From assembly GCF_000970305.1 (NCBI RefSeq), contig NZ_CP009517.1:434001-498000 (forward strand): a DNA stretch of 64,000 nucleotides. The letters run 5' to 3'. Both the position numbers and the translations under genes were made by a program. The notes below the pieces were generated by a model. The model did no database searches. It had not been told where the DNA came from and was given only the letters and a program-made list of their open reading frames with translations. The DNA comes from Methanosarcina barkeri 3 (lineage in GTDB: Archaea > Halobacteriota > Methanosarcinia > Methanosarcinales > Methanosarcinaceae). Position 1 is the stretch's first letter. The number at the start of each line of letters is the position of its first letter. Below are positions 34,003-42,282 of the stretch, piece by piece.

Positions 34003-35382
34003 ATGATTGAATCAGATTTTAAGGATTTTTTTCAAAAGCTCGCAAACAAAGCTTACACAAGATCCGATCTGAGAACTGTATTAGTTACAGCTAATTCACT
34101 ATTAGCATCAAATTTTGGAGATAGTAATTTAAAAAATCAATTATTCATATCTTCTATTGATTTGGCCAAAAAAGATATCGAACTGTATGTTCGAATTATG
34201 AATTCTTGTATAGAGAATTCTTTATACTGTATGAATTACCTGTTCTTACATAGTTCTATCTTTTTAATTGACCAAAAGTATGCAGGCGATATTTCTTTAA
34301 TATATAAAAATCATCCACGAATATTTTACAATTTAATTTCAATTATATTAAAAAATGAAATTTTAGATGAAATAGACATTATTGACTCGTGTGATCCAGA
34401 GCTTGTATTTGGTAAAGATCCAAGAATCAATGTTCCTTATAAAATGCTTACTCAATTCGAAGATAAAATATTTGAAATTTTGAATAAAAAATATACTCAG
34501 AAATTAATTGATAGCGAATACGATCTAGAATCTGATGATTTAGATACTTATATAACGAAACTAGATATTGTATATACTACATTTGGAAAATGTATTTCTT
34601 TTACTTCTGAGAATTACTGTTATTCAAAAGATAATAGTCAAAAACACTTCCGAAACCTTTTTTCTCCTCTTGAGTATGATGAAAAAATGCGTGATCGCGG
34701 AGTTCTACTTTTTCCACGGATTTCTGAGATTAATATAATTGATAATAAAGTAATTATTAGTAATAACGGTTTTGGGAATCTATGCAACTGTACTTTTACA
34801 ATATTATATCAAGAAAATAAAGAAATTTTACATAACGAAAATTTTGGAATTTTATCTAGGAATAATTATCCTGCTTATATAGACACAATTAAAAAAAAAC
34901 TGCTCGAATTGCCTGGGCATCACCATTTAGAGTTTAGATTTGATTTTAAAAAGTTTAATCGCAAGTATTTCTTCTTATTTATTAAGAGAATTGGCCCAAT
35001 AGCTGATGAATTAAAAAATTCAGGAGATTTTTCTGTGAGTTATTATGACATGCGTAATTATGGGAAGATTGGGAATATGGCTATTGATTCTAAAGATGTG
35101 AAACAAAGTGTTGTAACTATGGATTTTCAAGAACTTCGAGATATTTTTAATGAGTTAGCTAATCTTATTGATGAATCTGATATTGAAATACAAAACAAAG
35201 ATGAAGTGAAAACTAACATTAATGAAGGAATTAAAGAAACTTATAATGAAAAAATGAGCTTTTCAAAAATTGCAAAGATATCTGAGAATTTAATAAAGTT
35301 GATAGATCCTGTTAGTAAAGCCTACCCCGTAGCTGTAAAAGTAAAGGATTTTGTATGGAATTACATTCAGAATAACATGTAA
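34003..35382 (+). CDS. Unknown protein B of a two-gene accessory operon
   Basis: Not recognised. 459 residues, very Asn/Ile/Lys-rich. The first 150 residues look all-helical (repeat-like ISSIDLAKKDIELYVRIM), a middle part is beta-rich (RISEINIIDNKVIISNNGFG, about 243-262, Ig-like in pattern), and the last 50 residues (SKIAKISENLIKLIDPVSKA ... VKDFVWNYIQNN) form an amphipathic helical tail like those closing many effector-associated proteins in bacterial conflict systems. GAGGG overlapping the previous stop serves ATG 34003. No catalytic motif is visible. It probably acts with protein A, perhaps as sensor or adaptor. Confidence 0.6.
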   Translation: MIESDFKDFFQKLANKAYTRSDLRTVLVTANSLLASNFGDSNLKNQLFISSIDLAKKDIELYVRIMNSCIENSLYCMNYLFLHSSIFLIDQKYAGDISLIYKNHPRIFYNLISIILKNEILDEIDIIDSCDPELVFGKDPRINVPYKMLTQFEDKIFEILNKKYTQKLIDSEYDLESDDLDTYITKLDIVYTTFGKCISFTSENYCYSKDNSQKHFRNLFSPLEYDEKMRDRGVLLFPRISEINIIDNKVIISNNGFGNLCNCTFTILYQENKEILHNENFGILSRNNYPAYIDTIKKKLLELPGHHHLEFRFDFKKFNRKYFFLFIKRIGPIADELKNSGDFSVSYYDMRNYGKIGNMAIDSKDVKQSVVTMDFQELRDIFNELANLIDESDIEIQNKDEVKTNINEGIKETYNEKMSFSKIAKISENLIKLIDPVSKAYPVAVKVKDFVWNYIQNNM

Positions 35383-35695
35383 TTGGGTAAAAACTACATT
35401 TTGAAAGTTAATTTATGCTCTGTCATCTTAGGTTGTACTTTTTTTGTATATTTTATATAATAAAGAATTCTTAAGGCTTATTTTTGTTTTTTTGGTTGTA
35501 AATGCCACCAATAACTTAAATAAGGTTGGGAACTATTATTATACAACATATTAAATATGCGTAGCGCTCTTTTATACATAGTAGAAAAATCAAAATATTG
35601 GGGGTACACTCGCAATATATCTCCAGTGAAGTATTATCTTTTAGAAAAAGATAGCTTTGACTGATAGTTAAATTTCTCTTTTTTTACTCATTGGT
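35383..35695. other. AT-rich gap after the unknown operon
   Basis: About 310 bases with no gene; T-rich runs (35440-35450, 35481-35493) could act as archaeal terminators for the unknown operon. TTTTTATACATAG-like TATA stretches are present. Confidence 0.35.
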
Positions 35696-35914
35696 TTAGC
35701 TTAGTTCTCTTTTTTTTAGAGGAAGTAAACCAATCACTACGGCAAGTAATGATTGTATGTAATAACTTGTTGCTTCTGAACTTGTTATTTTTACTCCTGG
35801 TATATATCCTGCTAAGCCTGAAATTATTGGTCCTATACATAGAGCTATCATTACTAAAGCTAAGGCAATTGTGACATACAATGCCATTTCTTTTGTTTCC
35901 GGACTTATTTTCAT
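35696..35914 (-). CDS. Small two-helix membrane protein
   Basis: A 72-residue protein with two clear membrane helices (about residues 12-36 and 50-66), a short N-terminal tail MKISPETKEMALYV and a basic end LKKRELS. It is transcribed towards the unknown operon. The ribosome site is weak. No family recognised; it may be a small holin-like or regulatory membrane peptide, but nothing in the sequence settles that. Confidence 0.5.
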   Translation of the reverse strand: MKISPETKEMALYVTIALALVMIALCIGPIISGLAGYIPGVKITSSEATSYYIQSLLAVVIGLLPLKKRELS

Positions 35915-36144
35915 AATTACTTTCTATGTATATCTTAATAAATAAACTTATTTAATTTTTTTATTAATTCGACTGTTTATAGGGATACATTGAAAAGCAG
36001 ATTTAACAACTCTCGTATTATCAGTTTAAATGCTTTAATAAATAGATATATCGTAACTGGTCATGTGTAATAAAACTCTTAAAATTAAAAGACCTTAATA
36101 AGAATTCAATTTTCTTTTTCAATCTCAGGAACCCTGCATAACAT

Positions 36145-37275
36145 ATGACAAACGTACTGACTCTAACACCAGGAACATTTCTTCAGAGTAGTTTTGATAA
36201 AGTCGGCGATGGCCGTGAATACGAAGAAATAGAGCTCAAAACAACAGGAACGAAGACAACATTTACGGCCAAAACTCCTATTCAGCTCCATCCTGGCACG
36301 ACCATAACCGGAGATGAAAAAGCAATCATCCAGCTAATACCATATGCTTCGATGTGCCTCTGGAAGCCACAGGTACCGGTTTTCAGCTTCTCGGGTGAAA
36401 ATTATCTGTTTGAAGGGTTCATGTTTGGTGGGCTGGCTGATAAGCAGAATGTGCTTCATGGGAAAGGTTACCATAATCTATTTGGAGGAAACAGGGCTTC
36501 AGAAGTCAAAATCCGGAATGTGAAAATTCAAAATTCAAAAGGTGATGGTGTCAGGATTCTGGACTCAAAAGACGTAACCGTCTCTGGAAACAAAATATAC
36601 GGCATCGGACATGATGGTTTCTATTGTGAAAGGTGTGTTGACGTAGAAGCTTCAGGAAATGAGATCTATACAAGGATCAATTCAGGCCTGCGCTCTAAAG
36701 GCTCCAGGAATGTGATTTTCCAGGACAATATAATAAAGAGCACTGCGAAGTATAAACCTCGTACAGGCCCAGGCATTCAGATTGAAAACTCCAGGGCAAA
36801 CGAAACTACATCGAATGTCTGGATACTCAACAATATTATTGATGGTTGCCAGGGGCCAGGGATCTGGGCAGCCGGTCATACTGCACCTGCTTTAGATGCA
36901 GCAACAGGACTTACAATTAAAGGAAATACCATAACAAACTGTGGGCAAATGCCTGTATTTGAAGACAAAGAAACTGCTGATAGACTTTCAGCCGTTGCTG
37001 GAATATGCCTGGATGGATGGACAGAAGTAGACATTCGGGAAAATGTCCTGGATGGTAACTGTAACGGTATCCGAATAGGAACCTACATAACTACTTCTGC
37101 AGGGTCCGGGTATGTTGTGCGTCTTACAAGCAATGAAATAAAGAATACTGTGGCTCCTTTTAATAGGGATGCGTACGCAGGTTATGCAATTGCTGTTACG
37201 GTGCCTTGTAAGTTCAATGTTATAAGTGAAGGAAACATGTTCAGCGGAAACTTGAAAGATGTCTTTGGGATTTAA
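36145..37275 (+). CDS. Right-handed beta-helix repeat protein
   Basis: A 376-residue parallel beta-helix (pectate-lyase/NosD-like) protein. Successive rungs are visible: VKIRNVKIQNSKGDGVRILD, SKDVTVSGNKIYGIGHDGFY, VDVEASGNEIYTRINSGLRS, SRNVIFQDNIIKS and GLTIKGNTITNCG. There is no signal peptide or membrane anchor. Beta-helix proteins bind or cleave polysaccharides or act as phage tailspikes and structural scaffolds. Without export signal the role is open; a cytoplasmic or phage-derived protein is possible. It stands alone with GC above that of its AT-rich flanks. Confidence 0.75.
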   Translation: MTNVLTLTPGTFLQSSFDKVGDGREYEEIELKTTGTKTTFTAKTPIQLHPGTTITGDEKAIIQLIPYASMCLWKPQVPVFSFSGENYLFEGFMFGGLADKQNVLHGKGYHNLFGGNRASEVKIRNVKIQNSKGDGVRILDSKDVTVSGNKIYGIGHDGFYCERCVDVEASGNEIYTRINSGLRSKGSRNVIFQDNIIKSTAKYKPRTGPGIQIENSRANETTSNVWILNNIIDGCQGPGIWAAGHTAPALDAATGLTIKGNTITNCGQMPVFEDKETADRLSAVAGICLDGWTEVDIRENVLDGNCNGIRIGTYITTSAGSGYVVRLTSNEIKNTVAPFNRDAYAGYAIAVTVPCKFNVISEGNMFSGNLKDVFGI

Positions 37276-37680
37276 TTAAAAAATAGGTACTGGGTTGTCC
37301 CCAGCTACATGGTTGATATTTTGGGGGTCAGACTTCCCAGCGCGGCTAATGATTTCATTTTTATCTACTGTACGCAGGTGGGTTCAAGCGGAGCGCGGTG
37401 CGTGAAAAGAAAGAATGTGAGATGCAATTTACGAGCATTCAGGAATAATAAAAACTAATTAACCAGGGAGCGCATGGAATTAAACCTAAAGGAAAATTGT
37501 CTTCACCACCGGCTGGAAACTCAAAACCTTATTTTATAATTCGGCGCGTTGACATCGTAGTGGCACGAACTGGCCGTCGTTCTTATTCTCGTGCCTGGGT
37601 TTTGCAGGAGCAGTCCATTGCTCCTGCCGATGCCAATCGGTCAATGGTTAGTTATAATGCAATGCACAGACGAAAGGTGT
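37276..37680. other. Intergenic region with a strong hairpin
   Basis: No credible gene: plus-strand frames here are antisense to the DEAD-box gene end or lack coding character. Two nested inverted repeats are present, GGCACGA/TCGTGCC (about 37562-37595) and GCAGGAGC/GCTCCTGC (37604-37611 with 37620-37627). They lie past the 3' end of both converging genes. Confidence 0.5.
37604..37627. terminator. 8-bp perfect hairpin between converging genes
   Basis: GCAGGAGC and GCTCCTGC pair perfectly around an 8-base loop. It is about 55 bases past the stop of the minus-strand DEAD-box helicase. Likely a transcript-end or stability hairpin. Confidence 0.45.
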
Positions 37681-38889
37681 TTAATAGTTTTTGTGCCTGG
37701 GTTTACGACCTTTTCTGGAGGGGTTGTTCATCCTATTTACCGGCTTTGGCAATCTTATTTCCGGTCTTTCAATTACAATCTTCTTCAGAGCGGGTAGGGC
37801 ATGTTCCTTAATATCTACATGATTGTCTTTCAGCACACTCATGAAATTAGCATGGTCATTTTTGGAAAGGATATTTATCGCTTTTCCTTCTGTTCCTGCT
37901 CGTGCAGTTCTTCCAATCCTGTGAATATACTGTTTACTCTCCCTGGGAATATCATAATTGTAAACATGGGAAACACCCTGTATATCAAGGCCTCTTCCGG
38001 CTACATCTGTGCATACAAGGACACATATGTTCCCGGAATGGAATTTTTCCATTATGCGAGTTCGTTCGTTCTGTGTCAATCCTCCATGAATTGCCACGGC
38101 ATTGATACTTGATTTTCTCAGGTTTTTTGCGACTTTTTCAGTGTTTCTTTTTGTGTTGCAGAAAACCATCCCGAGGTTTGACTTTTCATTTTGTAGAAGA
38201 TACACGAGCAGAGATAATTTCATGTCATCCTGTACTTTATAAACGATCTGATTCAATTTTTGCGGGTCGATATAAGACTCTGCTGATACTCGAACCGGGT
38301 TTTCCATGTGCTTGCGGGAAAGCTGGACAATATCTTTTGTAACGGTTGCAGAGAACAAAAGGGTCTGCCTGTTTTGAGGACATTCCTTGATAATTTTTTC
38401 TACATCCATTTTGAATCCCATATCAAACATCTGGTCTGCCTCATCAAGGACAAGGGTTTTCATCTTATTGAGTTTGATGGTATTTCTGCTGATATGATCG
38501 AGTAGCCTGCCGGGTGTTCCCACAACAACCTCGGCATTCTTTAATTCTTTAATTTGTGGATTGATCCCTACACCGCCATAGATAGATACGATATTTAACG
38601 GGTCGTATTTTGAGAATTTCCTGAAAGAATTTGCCACCTGCTCCGCCAGTTCTCTTGTAGGGGTCAGGATCAAAGCCTGAATTCCTTTTCCTTTTTCGGA
38701 ATTTTGTAATATGCCGGAAGCAAATGCGAGTGTTTTTCCGGAACCTGTTGCGGCTCCGGCTATAACATCTTCCCCAGCAAGAATTAGGGGAATTGATTTT
38801 TCCTGTACTGCTGTAGGGCTTTCAAAGCCATGTTCATCTATTGATTTCAAAACAGCATTACTGAGACCTAGTTTTTTAAAATTATTCAT
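37681..38889 (-). CDS. DEAD-box RNA helicase
   Basis: An ATP-dependent RNA helicase of about 402 residues from ATG 38889 (MNNFKKLGLSNAVLKSIDEH). All motifs are present: Q motif (GFESPTAVQEKSIPLI), Walker A AATGSGKT, PTRELAEQ, TPGRLLDH, VLDEADQMFDMG, LLFSATVT, and the C-terminal ARGLDI and HRIGRTARAG. The tail after the core is short and basic (RKGRKPRHKN). In cold-adapted relatives such genes are cold-induced and have long leaders; the AT-rich upstream region here would permit one. An upstream extension of 27 codons is unlikely to be translated. Confidence 0.93.
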   Translation of the reverse strand: MNNFKKLGLSNAVLKSIDEHGFESPTAVQEKSIPLILAGEDVIAGAATGSGKTLAFASGILQNSEKGKGIQALILTPTRELAEQVANSFRKFSKYDPLNIVSIYGGVGINPQIKELKNAEVVVGTPGRLLDHISRNTIKLNKMKTLVLDEADQMFDMGFKMDVEKIIKECPQNRQTLLFSATVTKDIVQLSRKHMENPVRVSAESYIDPQKLNQIVYKVQDDMKLSLLVYLLQNEKSNLGMVFCNTKRNTEKVAKNLRKSSINAVAIHGGLTQNERTRIMEKFHSGNICVLVCTDVAGRGLDIQGVSHVYNYDIPRESKQYIHRIGRTARAGTEGKAINILSKNDHANFMSVLKDNHVDIKEHALPALKKIVIERPEIRLPKPVNRMNNPSRKGRKPRHKNY

Positions 38890-39370
38890 AGTTAGACTTT
38901 CCGTGATTTTTCTGAAAAAGCTATTTAATTGCTTTTTCATATTCATATATTTAAGACATATTAAAAACAATTAAGAGCTATAAGCACAACTTTAAAAAAG
39001 TTAAGATTAATTTACGCTTAAAAGTTAGTAATCGCTTATAACGGTGAACTCTCCCTTTATACTTTTGCCTATTTTGATAATGTGATTACCCAGCATTCAT
39101 TGTTTTTCCAAAGGTTCCGTTTGTAATAGTGTGCCGCTTCATGCAAGAGCCGTTTCCGGTTTGTTTGCGCGTCACCACGTCCAATATACCGCATAACACT
39201 GCAAGGCTCACTCATCTATCATTAGATAATATCTATATCCTGTATCGCTTCTGGCTTATATGGAAGACTCTCATAATGCCAATGGACAAATATGAGATGG
39301 CACTCACAAAAAACAAATAAATAATTCTGTCAATAATCATTTAGAAACATCAGTCTATGGAGATGGAAGC
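38890..39370. other. Intergenic region between divergent genes
   Basis: Shared upstream region of the DEAD-box helicase (minus) and the pentapeptide-repeat gene (plus). A 63-codon plus-strand frame at 39129 has no ribosome site and weak coding character. No repeats were seen. Confidence 0.35.
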
Positions 39371-39976
39371 ATGCTGGAAAGCCAAATTATAGCTGCACAA
39401 TCTGATGACAAATATATAGAAAGGATGCGCTTTGAAGGCGAGATGCTTTCGGATGTCGACATCGCAAGGATAGAATTTGAATCGGTACAGTTTATACAAT
39501 GCCAGTTCATCAAATGTGATTTTTCAAAAGCCAGCTTTTACAATTCGGTGTTTGATAACTGCAATTTTGCAAACTGCAGTTTTATGGAAAGCTACTGGAA
39601 AGGCTCTAAAATATTAACGTGTAAAGGCGATGGTAGCAACTTCAGCAAGAGCCACATGAAAGAAACCTCTTTAGCGGACGGTTCCTTTCGATATGCAGAT
39701 TTTTCAAGTTCTGTGTTGGAGAGCTGCACCATTCGTGACTGCAATTTTACGGAAGCTTTCTTATCCGAGATTCGGTTAAAGAAGCCCACGCTGAAAGCGG
39801 TTAATTTCACAGGAGCGGATTTCTTTAAAGCCTTACTCAAAGGCATCGATTTATCGGATTGTATTATTGACGGGATCACAGTATCCGATACACGAAATGA
39901 ACTCAGAGGGGCTATAGTCAATGCCGGGCAAGCAATAGAACTTGCTGCGCGGATTCTGGGAGTCAAAATTGTGTAA
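39371..39976 (+). CDS. Pentapeptide-repeat protein
   Basis: A 201-residue protein made of A(D/N)LxX-type pentapeptides from about residue 35 to 170: VQFIQCQFIKCDFSKASFYN, CNFANCSFMESYW, ADFSSSVLESCTIRDCNF and AVNFTGADFFKALLKGIDLS. It would fold as a right-handed square beta-helix. Some relatives (Qnr, MfpA) mimic DNA and protect gyrase; others have unknown functions. GGAGATGGAAGC precedes ATG 39371. The neighbours are CAT fragments and toxin-antitoxin genes, so it is probably an acquired gene. A resistance role is inference. Confidence 0.82.
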   Translation: MLESQIIAAQSDDKYIERMRFEGEMLSDVDIARIEFESVQFIQCQFIKCDFSKASFYNSVFDNCNFANCSFMESYWKGSKILTCKGDGSNFSKSHMKETSLADGSFRYADFSSSVLESCTIRDCNFTEAFLSEIRLKKPTLKAVNFTGADFFKALLKGIDLSDCIIDGITVSDTRNELRGAIVNAGQAIELAARILGVKIV

Positions 39977-40099
39977 GGTATTGGCTCACTCACATATTTC
40001 TTACATGCAGATGTTTTTCTGTTAAACCTACGTATTCTGAAAACATAACTTCAAGAAAAGTAAAAATTAATGAACTGCCGGTCCTCCCATCATGCTTAT

Positions 40100-40590
40100 T
40101 TACACTTCATCCAGGTATCTCTGCAGCTTATCCGCAAGTTTGCCAATATGAATGCCATCAACAAATGCATGATGAACCTGGACTGCAAACGGCATCATAA
40201 ATTTATCTTCCCTTTCCTGATATTTTCCCCAGTCAAATATGGGCTGCGCTTTTTCCCTGTTTCCGAAATCCGTGTGCGAAATATGCGTAAATGTTATCCA
40301 CGGCAAGGCTGAGAATTGATATACATCGTTTTCTACAGGCCTTGTAAAACGCTCTTTTTGATTTTCTGCCGTTACGGTTGCCAGTTGTACAAACTTCTCA
40401 ATCGTATCCTGCATGGGAACATTTACAACCTTAAATAATTCCGTTTCTTTATCCAGATATGTAAATGAGGTATCAATGGACTCATATAACACAACTTCAC
40501 CATCAAGAAAACGATACCGAAATTCCTCGATTTCATTTGCGCATTTCGTAACGGTAAATATAAACGCCATCGTAAATGACCAGTTATTTT
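40100..40590 (-). pseudogene. 5'-truncated chloramphenicol acetyltransferase copy
   Basis: From 40570 down, 156 residues match the last 157 of the intact CAT at 48010-48639 almost exactly, including the active-site QVHHAFVDGIH. The similarity goes on upstream only to VKENNWSFT (about 40596), where the sequence switches to an unrelated frame (LVFLNWH) and soon meets a TAG. The N-terminal 50 or so residues are missing. About 80 bases of 3' flank (AAAGTAAAAATTA..GTGAACT-like) are also shared with the intact copy, so the duplicated unit was larger than the gene. Confidence 0.85.
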
Positions 40591-40943
40591 CTTTAACGTG
40601 CCAATTTAAAAAGACCAGTTCTTTAGGTCTGTAGCTTTTCTAGCTTTGCAAATACAGGAAAATGCTTTCCAATGGGTTTATAGGACTATGAAAACAAGAA
40701 GAAAACGTTTCATGTAAATAAAAGGTTTGGAGCCACTTTAATTCAGAATCTAGCTTGGTCACTCTTCTCTTGTATCATTTTGTTTATTTTTTGTATAAGA
40801 AATTTAAAAGGCTGAGTAATAATTTTATAACTAAATACGAAAATGTACCATGGTTATTGTGAGGGTAATACCAATACAAATCTATTTATGTAAATGTTGT
40901 ATATAACAGTAAATGTGCTGAATTTGCGAAGGGGGATTCTATA
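40591..40943. other. Junction and leader of the zeta-like module
   Basis: Next to the CAT remnant, the minus strand encodes YKPIGKHFPVFAKLEKLQT followed by a stop (about 40630-40690), which looks like the C-terminus of another decayed gene. The rest is AT-rich. GGGGGA at 40931-40936 is the ribosome site of the following gene. Confidence 0.4.
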
Positions 40944-41177
40944 ATGCCAATAATAAATAAAAGACAAAGAAATGAAATAAGACAATGTAAAGCTATTGCA
41001 AGGATCGCAAAAACAGCCTCAAGCAACGCGAGAAAAAATGCATTTAGTCACGGAAGGTCGGTAACTATACAGCAAGGCGAAGCCATTGTCAAGATGCATC
41101 CAGATGGAAGAACTGAAATTATTCGAAAAATCGAAAACAGTTCAGTAATTCCAGAAAAAAGACGATACTATCTATGA
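40944..41177 (+). CDS. Antitoxin-like protein of a zeta-type module
   Basis: A 77-residue basic protein (MPIINKRQRNEIRQCKAIAR ... FSHGRSVTIQQGEAIVKMHPDGRTEII). The C-terminal half resembles the small genes placed directly upstream of zeta-like ATPase toxins in many bacteria. Its stop overlaps the start of the kinase by four bases (ATGA). A strong GGGGGA ribosome site lies eight bases upstream. It is probably the antitoxin; direct family evidence is limited. Confidence 0.65.
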   Translation: MPIINKRQRNEIRQCKAIARIAKTASSNARKNAFSHGRSVTIQQGEAIVKMHPDGRTEIIRKIENSSVIPEKRRYYL

Positions 41178-41893
41178 AACGCATGAGAGTATTTGCAGGT
41201 CCAAACGGGTCTGGTAAAACAACGCTAGTTAATCAGTTTATCAAAGAAAGAAGTAAATTGATTAATCCTAATCGTCACATAAATCCTGATGATCTTAATT
41301 TAATCAATGTGCTTAATTTCAACGACTTTGGATTAAAAGTTGATGAAAACAATTTTCAAGATTTTATATCTCAGTCTCCATTTTACAACAAATGCAACAT
41401 TGACACCAAAAATATCAAAATTAATGATAATTGTTTTAATATAACAAACAGAAGTTCATATATGGGTGCAATGTTGGCTGATTATTTACGGCATTGTTAT
41501 ATTAACTCAAAAGAAACATTATTCTCATATGAGACTGTTCTTTCACATTCATCAAAAGTAGATTTTCTCAAAAACGCAAAAAACTGTGAATGGCAAGTAT
41601 ATTTATATTTTGTAAGCACGGTAGATTCTTACATCAATTACGGTCGTGTGGAAGAGAGAGTGTTAAATGGGGGACATGATGTTCCTACTGACAAAATCCA
41701 AGATCGGTATATACGATCACATGAGAATTTATTTACCGCTTTACAACATTGTAGAAGAGCATACATCTTTGATAATTCAACACAACAAATGCAATTAATC
41801 GCTGAAAAAAAGCCAGATAATTCATTGACGTTGTCAAATGAAAATTCTATCCCAGCATGGTTAGATGAATGTGTGTTATCAAAAATTAAATGA
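41174..41893 (+). CDS. Zeta-toxin-like P-loop kinase
   Basis: A 239-residue P-loop protein with Walker A GPNGSGKTT at residues 9-17, right after the N-terminal strand MRVFAG. Like zeta toxins and related AAA_33/COG4185 proteins it has an acidic substrate region, SKETLFSYETVLSH (about 113-126; the ETxxS pattern), and an Arg-rich lid (GRVEERVLNGGHDVPTDKI, about 156-175, with RYIRS). Zeta toxins phosphorylate UDP-N-acetylglucosamine or related sugars. With the 77-residue gene it forms a toxin-antitoxin operon; the target in an archaeon without murein is not obvious. Confidence 0.78.
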   Translation: MKRMRVFAGPNGSGKTTLVNQFIKERSKLINPNRHINPDDLNLINVLNFNDFGLKVDENNFQDFISQSPFYNKCNIDTKNIKINDNCFNITNRSSYMGAMLADYLRHCYINSKETLFSYETVLSHSSKVDFLKNAKNCEWQVYLYFVSTVDSYINYGRVEERVLNGGHDVPTDKIQDRYIRSHENLFTALQHCRRAYIFDNSTQQMQLIAEKKPDNSLTLSNENSIPAWLDECVLSKIK

Positions 41894-42282
41894 ACGATTA
41901 ACCATCAAATCCTTTAAGCCCCTTTACACACTCCCTAACACAAAAAGTTATCATCAGAAGCGCCACCTGGATTTTTCTCTATGACTTCTGGCAAGAGCTT
42001 CATATCAATTTACTGTTTTCCTCGATTAAGCTAGCTATGAAGTGGACCGCTTGCTTATACACCTTGTTTAGTTTTTCGATCTGGTCAAGCAAAACGGCAA
42101 AATCCCCTACAACTGGCTGCTTCCCAATTTTCAGAAGTGCACCTGAGATTTTTTGAGTCCGTTGCTTGTCTTTCCTTGGTGAGCTTTCAAAAAAACATTT
42201 TTAATTTCAAATATGGGATAACTTTTTATATTTTTTTAGTCAATTTATATATAGCCCTATGCTAGAATTTTAGGAGATATCG
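41894..42282. other. Gap containing an rsgA fragment
   Basis: No intact gene. It holds the 70-bp rsgA-like fragment (42081-42150). TTTTTATATTTTTTTAG near 42222 and AGGAGATAT at 42272-42280 belong to the promoter and ribosome site of the next gene. Confidence 0.5.
42081..42150 (-). pseudogene. 70-bp fragment of rsgA
   Basis: This stretch matches rsgA positions 32637-32706 at 66 of 70 bases, same strand. Ends are sharp: CTGGTCAAGC on one side and CACCTGAGATT on the other. It corresponds to roughly residues 61-84 ([19 protein letters not shown]). It is far too short to be functional; it shows that DNA from the rsgA region, 9.4 kb away, or from another rsgA copy, was inserted here. Confidence 0.9.

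Noticed and set aside
37568-37600. Similarity to the lacZ alpha sequence (ACTGGCCGTCGTT)
   Set aside because: Only 13 consecutive bases match and neighbouring vector sequence is absent; taken as chance. Hence no vector contamination is claimed.
37497-37811. Plus-strand frame overlapping the DEAD-box gene end
   Set aside because: Antisense to the conserved helicase tail and spans hairpins.
39129-39320. 63-codon plus-strand frame upstream of the pentapeptide gene
   Set aside because: No ribosome site and irregular composition.
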